Part shown: positions 14,301 through 26,300 of the stretch, piece after piece | Numbering within the stretch: the stretch's first letter is position 1 | Layout: each line of letters begins with the position of its first letter | From: Hofstenia miamia | Lineage: Eukaryota > Xenacoelomorpha > Acoela | Direction: 5' to 3' | NCBI GenBank assembly: GCA_004352715.1 | Contig: SCFE01000120.1 | Coordinates: forward strand, 431,239-495,238 | DNA length: 64,000 nt | Notes under the pieces: generated by a model | Database searches by the model: none | What the model was told of the DNA's origin: nothing | Seen by the model: only the letters and a program-made list of their open reading frames with translations | Program-made: the position numbers and the translations under genes

Positions 14301-17300
14301 CTTCGAAAAGCTTCCTTTTAATTCATCGTAAGTTGAGCGCTTTTTTCTTCAAACCAGGCCAAATTTAATATTGCTTGCCCAGTTTGATTGTATTTCAAAT
14401 TTTCTGAAATATCTCGTGTCAATTCCTGTATATAACATGCAAACATAATTTAGATGACTTAAGACTAAGGCATGAATAAGCTGAGTTTTTGAATTAATAC
14501 TTATAAGGAGAGAAATATTACTTTTTGCTTTAATTGAAACTGACATTTTTTACTATGTTATCCAATTGTTTATGAAAATTTAAATGCTGTCGAAATAACC
14601 CCTAGATATTTTAAATGAAAAATTTGTTATATATAGTTTCTTCATTGAAACGTAGTGCACANNNNNNNNNNNNNNNNNNNNNNNNNNNNNNNNNNNNNNN
14701 NNNNNNNNNNNNNNNNNNNNNNNNNNNNNNNNNNNNNNNNNNNNNNNNNNNNNNNNNNNNNNNNNNNNNNNNNNNNNNNNNNNNNNNNNNNNNNNNNNNN
14801 NNNNNNNNNNNNNNNNNNNNNNNNNNNNNNNNNNNNNNNNNNNACAGAGTTACTAATGAAATATTAGTGTGTCATCGGCCTATTACATAATGTCACATGT
14901 AATGTTTTTATTTAAATCATTTACGTAAATATTAAATAGCAGTGGACCCAAGATTGTCCCTTGTCTTTTTCTAAGGAAATCCAATCTGAGAAATGCATAT
15001 GCAATTTTACCCCTTGCTTTCTTTTGTATAAATAACTACTATCTGAAAAATGTGGATAAGATATTATATTTAGTTAAAGGTGATGTAAGTGAAATGGGGC
15101 GATAATTAGAGCATACATTTGTGTCGTCTTTTTTTGAAACCGGTGTAATGTTGGCTAGCTTTAATTGGTCTTTGAAAATAGAATCTATAATACATACATT
15201 CAGAATATCACAGAGTACATTAGCAATTAAATCGACTACAGGTTTTAAGTATCAAACGGAGATTTTTCAAGGACCGCTAGACTTATTTTTCAATTTTGAG
15301 TTTGTTCTTAAAACTTAATATTTTGCTACATAACCAAAGCTAAATGTTTCTACTCTTTTATCTTAGTTATATTTTATGCTTTCTCATTCATAGTTTTCTA
15401 GATTTTTAAAAACTTTATTAAATATTGTGCAAATGTCTTTAGCATTTTTAATTATTTCGCCGTTATGATGAATTTCTGGTACAGATGTAAAGCCTTTGCT
15501 GTTTTGTTAAGCAATGAATTAATGAATATCCCTTTTGAATTTTGAGTTTCAATTTTTTCAAATTTTGATTTGGAATGAATTACCATTAAATAGACTAAAT
15601 ACTAAAATTTATATTAAAAAATACTTTTACGCATATTATATAAAATGTTTGAAATTGTGAGGTTATAAAGTCTACAATCCTGATTAGACTTGTCAACGAG
15701 CAGAGCCGAGCCGAGCTTGAGCAGAGTATTGGATATACAACGAGCCCAAAACGAGCTGTTTTTAAGCAAACCAAATTTATAGTGCTGCTTGTTAATTTGA
15801 TTATGCAGATTTTTTCATTCAATATTGCCTACATTTAATCTTATTTCAGAATTGTTTATTAAATAATAGGAAGAGCTTTGAAAAAATTCTGTGAGCACAA
15901 TATTTTAAAAAAAATATCGAGCTGAATCGAGCCACATTGAAAAATTTTGTGTGGCGAGCCCGAACTTCATCAAAATTTAAACGAGCCGAGCAGAGCTTAG
16001 AAATTACGGCTCGTTGACAAGTGTGATCCTGATTACTGTATTAACAAAAACTAACCTCACCATGCAACATGTTAACTATTATCATTATTTGTAAATATTC
16101 CTTGTTTTTTATATTTTATCTTGTTTTGTATTTCTAGCCACTTTCAAAATTATTACCACTATCTTACTTATTGTTCAAGCAATTTACTTTTTTTCGTTTT
16201 CTTAGGACAGGACCATTAAAGCCTTTGATTTCATTAATCATGGCATGAAAATAGAAAAATTACAGAATTCTTTTCCTATACTAGGAAATTATTCATAATT
16301 AGTTACTTAAGCGAAAGTTTTCAGAGATAAATTAAATTAAATTTTTTGTACTAATTACGTGATTGCAAGTGGTGTATCTCAAGGAAAATTCCAGGTCCTC
16401 TTCAAATTAGGATGAAACTAATTGCAATCCATATTCAAAAATAAACATCAATGCATCTAGCAGTTTAATCTATGACATAAAATAGTAACAAATTGTCAAA
16501 ATATTTTTGTTTGAATAAGTTGCTCATTATTGAAGCTAGCACTGAATTTTGTATTTTAAGTAATAACGATGTTTTGCTTTGATTTTAAGCTTAAAAACTG
16601 TAATGTGCCTACTGTAGACACATTCAAGTACTTCTCTATTGAATTAATGGCAAAGTTCAACACTCACATTAACATAACAGAACTAATTAGCAATAGATGT
16701 AAAAAGTTTATTAGCAGTAGCTAGGCAAAATATGTTATCTACAAAGGTGGACATTGATTGACATTCATCAATGTGCATTCAATCTGTATCCGCAAACTAT
16801 AAAAAATTTCAATTGGTCAGCAGTGTGAGTTAGTACCCAATAACTGAAAGGTTTTCCATATAGAATAGAATACTGAATGAAAGGAAATTGTTGATACATT
16901 ACGCGACACCATGTAGGGTGAAAAAATACATGACTGTTATTATATCCTAATAGACTATTCAATTACAAGTCATTTGAGCCCTCATACACTTTTTACACAA
17001 TTCCATTGACAATTTTTTATTTTCGTGCAAAACAGCCTATAATGCAGTGAAACAATGATCCATTCTGACATTGCGCTGCCGCCTTCGTCAACAATATCCT
17101 CCATCGCCAAAATGTGCTACAACACTTCATTCAAATGGTGGTTGGCCTTTCGAATAAAACCACTTACTGTCTTCGATTGCAAGTTATCAAAGGCTGCACA
17201 CAACCGAGTCTTAACACCCTTGAATGTCGTCACGGGCGTATAGTGACATGGTTACAGTTTGAGCTTCGGTGGCAAGCATCTCGACTTGCAGTTGAGTAAG

Positions 17301-20300
17301 GAAAAAAATTACATAAGGATGCGCCGTGAAAAGTTTTATTATTGGTTGAGATTACAGCTAATCCATTTCGAAAAACCCCAATCACTGTACATGGTGTCAC
17401 GTACTGTTAGTGTAACATCAGTCGGTAGTTGTTATTTATCGGCCAGACCACGCGCTTTTCGTGTTGACTAGTTGTTTTTGTGTTTGTAAATATTGTTAAT
17501 ACGCATTGTATATAAGACACCCAAGCATCTGTAAATGGAGAAATAGTTTAACCGTGTTCTCTTGTTCGCTAGAATCACTGTTGCTCTAGTATATGTTCAC
17601 CTCAGTGATCTTCTGCTTTGACACTAAGTCCTCAGGCAAAGTTCTGTCTAGATTCATCCCAGTGATTCTACATTAGCATTTACGATATTTAATTAGAAAT
17701 TTTGCAAAAAAAATTTCAAAATTTAGGTGCTTTATCAAGAAAACGATGCATAATAATTTAGCACAGAAATGTCAGGCTATTGGATGGGTGTTGGATTGTA
17801 CATTTTATTAGGCTATTGTGGGTGAAAGGACTTTTGGTTCACTCGGTATACTAAATTCGAAAAGAAGTCGAAATGCATTAAAAATTAGAAAATCCAATAT
17901 AGTTAAAGTCAATCTATGTTGATGAAAGAGTTTCTATGGAATCATATTGATCAATTAAAGATGAGTCTCTCGTATTAACAGCCCAATGCAAGGCTTTATT
18001 ACGAAATGCAACAAAGAAACAAATTGTAGAAGATGCATAGAAAAACGCAGCCATGTTGAAAACCTTTTGCCAATTCTCTATTGAAAATTCATTTTCACTA
18101 GTAAAATATGCCACTGTAACCGGAGCCACGATGCCTGCCAAGTTGGAAAACGTGTTGCCAATAGAGTAAATTAACCCTATGAAATTGGGTGCAGTTTCCA
18201 CCAAAGCAGGGCCTAGTTGTGCAAAGATTAAAGAACTGAAACTTAATCCAATGGTGAGAAGAGCAATGACTATTTGCCAATCACAACCGGCATATCCAAT
18301 ACTAACCATACATGCGGTAGAAACAATGCTCCCTACAACATATATTAGTCTTCTTGTAAAGAGAGTGGAAAGGATTCCATGAGATCGAATGTAATCTGTA
18401 AGATAACTATTCATTAGATACATTACAACAAAGCCTATAAATGGAAGAACACTAAGAAAACTATCTCCCATTAACTCCAGTCCAAGTACTTTGTTGATAT
18501 ATAATGGCAAGCAAGTGGCATATAAATAGAAATTGTAGGTAAACCCAAAATTACAGTAGTAGAACAGTAATAAATATGGATTGCAGATTACCTTGAGCCA
18601 TGGAACATCTACGCTTTCTTTTGGAGAATTTCTCGTTCTAATTATTAAGTCTGCCTCCTTTTGGCTTACGAATGGGCTTTTTTCGGGGGAATCTTTGCCA
18701 ATGGCTAGCCAAAAACCAAACCAAACTACTCCAAAAGCTCCCCAGATGTAGAACGCCAAAGGCCACCCTCTTAGAAATGAAAGCTTGCAAAGGAAAGCAG
18801 AGGCAGGCATTCCAACAATGATACCCATTTGAGAAAAGGAATACGCGTAATTTAGCGTAAACGTCTGCTCAAAATTTGGTGACCATTTACAGATAAGCGC
18901 TGTCAGAGCAGGGTAGGTTCCACCTTCAAAAAATCCAATTAAAACTCGATTTACTAAAAAGTAATAATATCCCATGTCTGCAGCAAGTGGACAGGTTATT
19001 GTAAACACAGAACTGAGAAATATTCCGATCCCAAAAACAAAACTGCCACCATATTTGTCTGCAAACCAACCAGCTGGAATTTGTGTAATCACATAGCCGT
19101 AAAAAAATGAAGCCAGAACGTTGGACACCATCTTATCATTCCAGTTAAATTGATATATTTTTGTTAAATTACCTTCAAGTTTGCTTCGAAAGCAATCGAT
19201 GCTTATGTTTGAGTTGTTCTGGAAATCGTCTTCTTTGTTGGCATTTGCCATTACTAGTATGGCAACACTTAAATTGACTCTCATGGCATAGACTGCTAAT
19301 ACCCCTACACCGCTCAGTGTTGTAAGCAGTATTCGGTGCGTGAAAAACACTCGCCATTCTAACTTATCGTCTGCCATTGAATGCACATTGTTTTAAAATT
19401 CTTGCGCAATGCATTCTCATAGCTACACGATTGGCGCTTTAACCCTTATTGGTACGGTCATTTACCTATTCCTATTTAGTACGCGTGTAACATTTTGTTA
19501 CAATAAATAAAATTCTGAAAATGAGGTCTATATAAAAAATTCAAAGAAATACAGAATAAACAAAGTTAGCAAAGTAAATACAATTGTTCTTTAAGTAATT
19601 TCAAATGTTGTGGGCTTATGATATTTGAGATTGAATACAATCTTAGTCTTGGATTACCCAGGACCGAAATTTAATCTGGGGATCAACCTGGGACAAAGGC
19701 CAATTCTACGACTTAGTTATGAATAATTCTTGAATGCTATGTATAATATTCTAATACAAAGACCATAAGCTGTCTGTTCAACATATAATATTATTCTTGC
19801 CGTAAAATATATTCAATGTATACGTCAAAAGCATAGCTGCTATAACCTGATCAAAGCAGAAAGGGGACACCCCCAACAGACTAAGGATATGGAATTTACA
19901 AAAGCCCATGTATGTGTATGAAATTAATAATTATTTTGTTAATACAAAATATTAAATTTAAGACAATGTGCAGTGTATGTCAATCATGTAATATAAATAT
20001 ATATAGACCAAAAGATATGTCTATGATGTAGCGCCATTTGCCATTATTTTCTTTGATGATCCTAATTTTTCAAATATCAATAAGCTGCTCATTTACTTTG
20101 AAAGCAACAGACAATGAATAAAAAAGCTAATACATTCATTGAAAGACATACAAAAAGATCAAACTGCTGCAAATTTTTCACATTGGAGACTCTCTAGATG
20201 GTTCAGTAATTACCAAGTCTTAGGCACTGCAAAACAAAGTTGAACCTTTGGACACCCAACGGAACTTTGTAGAAAGTTTGGTATCATGTGGATTACATAC

Positions 20301-23300
20301 GTTTTCTACGTCTGGCGAATAAATATAATTTGGTAAAAAATCGTCCATATCAGTGTTAATTGAATTTTCTGTAATGGGAACCAAATGTGTTTCTTTGTCA
20401 CTTATTGCTACTCCATTGTTGCGCTATATGTTTTCATAAATATATACGATATATATAATATCATTTGTGTCACTGTCTGCATCAAATGCTAAGGCCTTAA
20501 ACATTGAGAAACAAGTAAAATATGATTTGGCCTATTACTAGTGTATAATATTGTAAAAAATGTTACAGCGCAGATGCAAATACTAAACACGTCTGCTCTG
20601 CTTGCATATAAATCGTAATCGATAGTTGTTTATGCGGAAGCAAACTTGAGTCCACTGTGGATGATGTGCCACTACACCCTGAAATTTTATAAGCTTGAAT
20701 AATCCTGTTGAGGTAACTTTTAAAGGCATGTTTAATTTCAAAAAAACACGTTTTCTCAAACATCCCATGACCAATTCTCTGTTGGCTAAGGGTGAGGGGT
20801 CTTAGTTCTAGCTCTAGTCCTTTTTACAACCTTTAGACCTCATTTATGGAGAAGTGAAGGCCATCATATTGCCTAATTTTCATTGTTTGTTGAACGCAGA
20901 TCTCGTGAAGTTCTATGAATGAAACTATAATGCAAAAAATTATGAATCGCAAAATGTGATATGGTAAATTTTCTGATACACATCTGGTGTTATAAGAATA
21001 ATCACATGAACTTAATTTCTTACAGCTTTGATCAGTTATAAGAATAATCACATGAACTTAATTTCTTACAGCTTTGATCAAGAAATAAATGCACATCATT
21101 GGTCAATATAGCCTGCATCAGCTTACAACGAGATATTCTTCTCCGTCTTTTAATGTTGGTAAGTTTAAGTCTTTTGTTTTGATGGAAACTCATTCTCTTC
21201 GTCCTCTGATACTACAAATAAACCTAATTGCTCTTCTTTGAACTCTTTACAACTGTGCACACTCCAAAATGGGTCGGAGTAATGTTAGGTATGGAACTCA
21301 AGTGGGAAAAACTTTTTTCATCATTCCAAACTTTTGATATGCATGTGATGTAATAGTTATGTATGCATATCCAATTTGGAATCATTGCTTACTGTGACAC
21401 AATTAGCATTTTAATTAACAATATTACTTTGACTATTGACGTAAGATGAAGTTAAGTGACATTTATCTTCATTAAATACCATTTGGTTCTCAGTTTGGTC
21501 TTTGGGCCATTGAATAAATTAGTTGAGAAAATAACAGATAACTCTTCTTCAGTTTCACCACTTGAATTTGTGAGATGTTTAATGTTTTCAGTTACTTTCA
21601 AATGTTAACATGTAGTTATTTTCTAATTCGGTGGATTATTTGCATGACTAATAATGCAAAATGATTTGGGAGCATCGCATGGCATGGTCCTTTAATTTGT
21701 GATCAAAGTCTACGTATTAATTAAAATTCCCAATAATAGTAAACATACAATAAACTTCTTAAAGCACTAAATTTAATTTTTAATTTTTTATAATTTGATT
21801 TTTTCATTAGGTCAGGTTGGTTACCTGGCATTGTTGACGTGTACTTTAACTTTTGTCTTATTCAATCTCATCTGTTTCATTTTCATCTTGTCAACTACTT
21901 TTTTTTCTCTCCTTTAAGTCCTCCCGCCTTTAGCCCCTACCTCCCTCTTACTTAAAGCTGAAGATTCCTTCCCTCCCGCACTTTGTTTCTCTTCACCCAC
22001 CATTAACCGTAAGTTTTTCATTTTCATTTGTATATCATTTACTTTAAATTTTATAAAAAGATGTATGTCCAAGCTGTGACCTCTAGGTCCCCACTACTAC
22101 TGCTTTTGCTGAAGGTATTACTCTGGAAGCTCCTGCAAATCTTCAAGAACTGTCCTTTGATGCCAGCAAGTTCAACAACTTAAGAGCTACTTTTATGCTT
22201 CCAGCATCACCTTCCAGTCAAGACAGAACTTAGTTCTTTAGAGACGTATACCACCAGCTTGGAAGAAAAATATGTGAACTGATCAAATCACACAGAACCC
22301 TGAGGCAGTAAAGAAAATTCAAATCTCAAAAACGTTGGTAACCCCAAGGCGCTCAACTCGTCTCCTTCGTGCTCTTCAGGTCATTCTGCGGACGTGGCTG
22401 AGGAAATGGCGATTCTTTTCGAAAGCCCAAACGAAATTGCTGGAAAGTCGTTTATACCAAGAGAATGTGAACGTAGGAAAGTCCCTCTGGTGGGACGATA
22501 GGAGTTTCCTAAAACATTTCGTGTAAATATGCTCAATTCTCCTGCAAAGTGGGACACACAGGATCAGTTTGCTTTGCTCCAATGCAGATCCGGATTAAAC
22601 CAGATTGGCAAAATAAAGTTTCTGGAACATCGGAACAACTTCAACTCTGTCCTGTCAACTGTCTCTGTTGCAGTAAATGGATGGCGGGAACAAGAGACGG
22701 TCTTTTCTTGGTCGGAGTCGGTGAAAGAATAAGGTGGCTCAAGGCGGTAAAGGATCTTGTTTTCATCTGTGATTATCCGGTTATCACGATTTGTGCCACA
22801 TGCAACTACACAGGTCACACGGTGCATGAACCTAGCCAAGTAAACCACTCTACATTTGAGGCAGCTCCACCTTTTTCTTCTTTTGTGTTTAAAATGCTTA
22901 GGTTAATAAATTTTAATGTTAACGAAAAAACTATATGCTGCTCCAAGATACAAAAGTATCTGAAATTTCTGTAATAGCAAAAACATATTAGAAAAAAGTA
23001 TTTGACTTTTCGTCACTAAAAAGACAAGAAAAGTTGGACTAATTTCCCTTTGGAACAAAAATATCCCACCTATAGTTCTGAAAGACGAAGGCCCACAGCT
23101 CAAATTTTATACCAAAAGCGAAATGATTTATGCATTATTAGCCACTATTTAGGGAAAGAAGAATATAAAGACAACATAAAAGTCATTACGCAGTGTCTAA
23201 AAACTGTAAACTTTAAATTCATACTTAGTGCAGGGGAGACTTAAATTGCTATTATCTGAAAGAGGATGTCGAAAATTAAATTTGTAATGAAAATTTATCA

Positions 23301-26300
23301 TTATCTCCAGGATTTTACCTGTAGAAAAGATTATTGGAAAAAACTAGCAGCAGAAATGTGCTGTTATTGAAACTACATCGCCTTTATGCATACTGACCTG
23401 TCCACGACTCTTTACAAACTGCGGTTGGTTGCAAAAAAGAAAAATAATTTAGTAAGTAATCAAGAGTTGCAAGTGTGAATAATTATGCTTTATGTAATAT
23501 GTAACTGTTTTATCTAAACATTTCTGCTAAAATTCTCTAAGGAAATGTCACATAATTAGATAAAGCATTGTATTGCGAAAATGAATAACAGTTTGCTATT
23601 GAACGTTAGAATAATTACATTGGCAGACGTTTCGCAGATATTCTCCAATGACAAAGAAATCATTATGAATGTACTTGCACGCTCTGAACATCTACGTGAA
23701 CTACACAAAGCAATCAAATTACAATTTTGTGCTACACATCAAGACAGCGTGCAATTACGTGCACATCAGGGGTGGATACAGAAAAATTTCTTAGAGGGGG
23801 CCCAATGTAGAATAAAATGCTAACTGCGTAATTTGGTGCTAGGGAGGGGCATGAAACTATTGAATTTTCAATTTTTAAAATTCAACACTATGTACAGTCT
23901 TCATCTACATCCATGAACTCCAAAAATGAAAACATAAAATTTGGCCAATTTTTGTAAAACCCAGCATATTTTTTTCAAATTTAAAATTACACTTTCGTAA
24001 TAGCATGTTGTGTTTTTAGCAGGTTTTTGCATTATGCACTACAAAATAGATCAATGGTATAAGATTAAGTAAATTGCAAAATTGTCACCTCATGGTATGA
24101 ATGTGTGCTTAGTCTCAATTTCAATAAATATTGGTAAATATGTTGATAAAATTCAAGAAAATCAACCAATTCAAAAATGTAAAGCTCTTGCTAAAATCAA
24201 TGAATTCTAAAACTAAAGAAAATGTGCTGAGTTTTGATTTGACACACAAATTTGTTTTTGGATTTTCGGAGTAGGTGCATGGTGTTGAATTTAAATACAA
24301 GGAGAAAATTTGATTTAATTATTAATCATGCTATGCCTAATATTTTACATTTTTCTTTTGGGCATAAACTTATTACTATTAGTCTATGTGCCACCGGGTA
24401 GCCATAGCTATGCTCATCTAATTTCATTAGTATTTTTAAAAGTAAAATAATAGTTTTAATCTAAAATTAAAATGCCATAAAGAAAATAAAGGAATCTTAA
24501 CGTAAATAGCTAATAAATTTCCAAAAGTAAATATATACATGTCTATAAATTATAATTTTAAGAAATTTGAATATTTAATACAAAAACTAAATAATAAAAT
24601 CTTTATTGAAATGAAATTTCACGATATTTAGGACGCATTAAAGTGGAAATGATCAATGAAATACATTTTACAAATACCATATTTTTCAAGAAAACTTAAA
24701 AAACTGTTCCTATTCACTTCATTTGACTGTATTAATAATTTTTTTTTTGAAATTTTAATGAATTTTTCATATTTTAGAGGGGTCCGGGCCCCCTCCCCCC
24801 TCTCTCTGTATCCGCCCTTGGTGCACATGTATACATATATGTGGGTCAAGTTTGGATACGTTTGAAATTATTCTCTGCCACTTAATTATGTATTTCCCAA
24901 ATTCCAAATACATGTACTCGTAATGGAATTAAAATAGACCCAATAATTCACCCAAATACAAATTTCACCGTTTAATGCAGTGGCGTACCCAAGATGGACA
25001 TGATGGAATGTTTGCATTTTGTTTTTTTGTTTGATTTTTCATGCCTTATAACTAAGGTGTGTTTACTATGAAAATGTTGAGTGATAAAATTATACGAATT
25101 TTTTTGAATTGTAAGGAGCGATTTTTTTTTGAGAATTTTGTAAAATTTACATAAAGATGTTTTACAAATTGTCATTATTGGCTTCGAAAAGCTTCCTTTT
25201 AATTCATCGTAGGTTGAGCGCATTTTTCTTCAAACCAGGCCAAATTTAATATTGCTTGCCCAGTTTGATTGTATTTCAAATTTTCTGAAATATCTCGTGT
25301 CAATTCCTGTATATAACATGCAAACATAAGTTAGATGACTTAAGACTAAGGCATGAATAAGCTGAATTTTTGAATTAATACTTATAAGGAGAGAAAAATT
25401 ACTTATTGCTTTAATTGAAACTGACATTTTTTACTATGTTATCCAATTGTTTATGAAAATTTAAATGCTGCCAAATAAACCCCTAGATATTTTAAATGAA
25501 AAATTTGTTATATATAGTTTCTTCATTGAAACGTAGTGCACATTTGGATGTGTCTGTTTTACTATTTTTGCCCTTTATTATACAAAACTGAGTTTTTAAT
25601 AATTGTTAACTTGTGTGATGCATAATATTTGCTAATGTAGCACAATTTTTTTAATTATATCTACTGAATCTTCCACAGAGTTACTAATGAAATATTAGTG
25701 TGTCATCGGCCTATTACATAATGTCACATGTAATGTTTTTATTTAAATCATTTACGTAAATATTAAATAGCAGTGGACCCAAGATTGTCCCTTGTCTTTT
25801 TCTAAGGAAATCCAATCTGAGAAATGCATATGCAATTTTACCCCTTGCTTTCTTTTGTATAAATAACTACTATCTGAAAAATGTGGATAAGATATTATAT
25901 TTAGTTAAAGGTGATGTAAGTGAAATGGGGCGATAATTAGAGCATACATTTGTGTCGTCTTTTTTTGAAACCGGTGTAATGTTGGCTAGCTTTAATTGGT
26001 CTTTGAAAATAGAATCTATAATACATACATTCAGAATATCACAGAGTACATTAGCAATTAAATCGACTACAGGTTTTAAGTATCAAACGGAGATTTTTCA
26101 AGGACCGCTAGACTTATTTTTCAATTTTGAGTTTGTTCTTAAAACTTAATATTTTGCTACATAACCAAAGCTAAATGTTTCTACTCTTTTATCTTAGTTA
26201 TATTTTATGCTTTCTCATTCATAGTTTTCTAGATTTTTAAAAACTTTATTAAATATTGTGCAAATGTCTTTAGCATTTTTAATTATTTCGCCGTTATGAT

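Larger units (their letters stand above)
13440..15684. repeat. Direct duplication, copy 1 (pair at 24,330-26,515)
   Basis: By eye this copy and the one about 10.9 kb downstream are nearly identical. Short open frames in both differ by only one or two residues. The duplication carries minus-strand LINE sequence and the start of a hAT MITE. Confidence 0.85.
13240..21745. repeat. Left arm of the large inverted segmental duplication
   Basis: Blocks in this interval recur in reverse order and orientation at about 41,630-46,450. Block 13,240-14,661 matches 45,050-46,450, block 16,560-17,910 matches 43,700-45,010, and the transporter at 17,914-19,386 matches 42,156-43,697. Upstream pieces at about 20,640-20,760 and 21,520-21,745 match 41,640-41,990. 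The arms differ by insertions: 14,662-16,550 is absent on the right, and parts of 19,480-21,520 are absent on the right. Confidence 0.85.
22510..24340. repeat. Inverted duplication block, left copy (pair at 46,900-48,845)
   Basis: The whole block recurs in reverse orientation directly upstream of transporter copy 3. It includes the captured coding fragment and short open frames at about 23,050-23,244 and 23,581-23,823. A partial third copy lies at about 39,390-39,760. This left copy lacks about 650 bases of LINE that the right copy has at 46,265-46,910. Confidence 0.85.

Noticed and set aside
18098-18382. Antisense and alternate-frame open frames inside transporter copies 1 and 3
   Set aside because: They are shadows of the conserved transporter frame; the main frame explains the conservation.
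22564-22848. Minus-strand frame with several Cys residues as a secreted protein
   Set aside because: The plus-strand reading of the same DNA looks more protein-like and is shared with a longer open segment upstream. Both strands cannot be settled without a search, so I kept only the plus-strand interpretation at low confidence.
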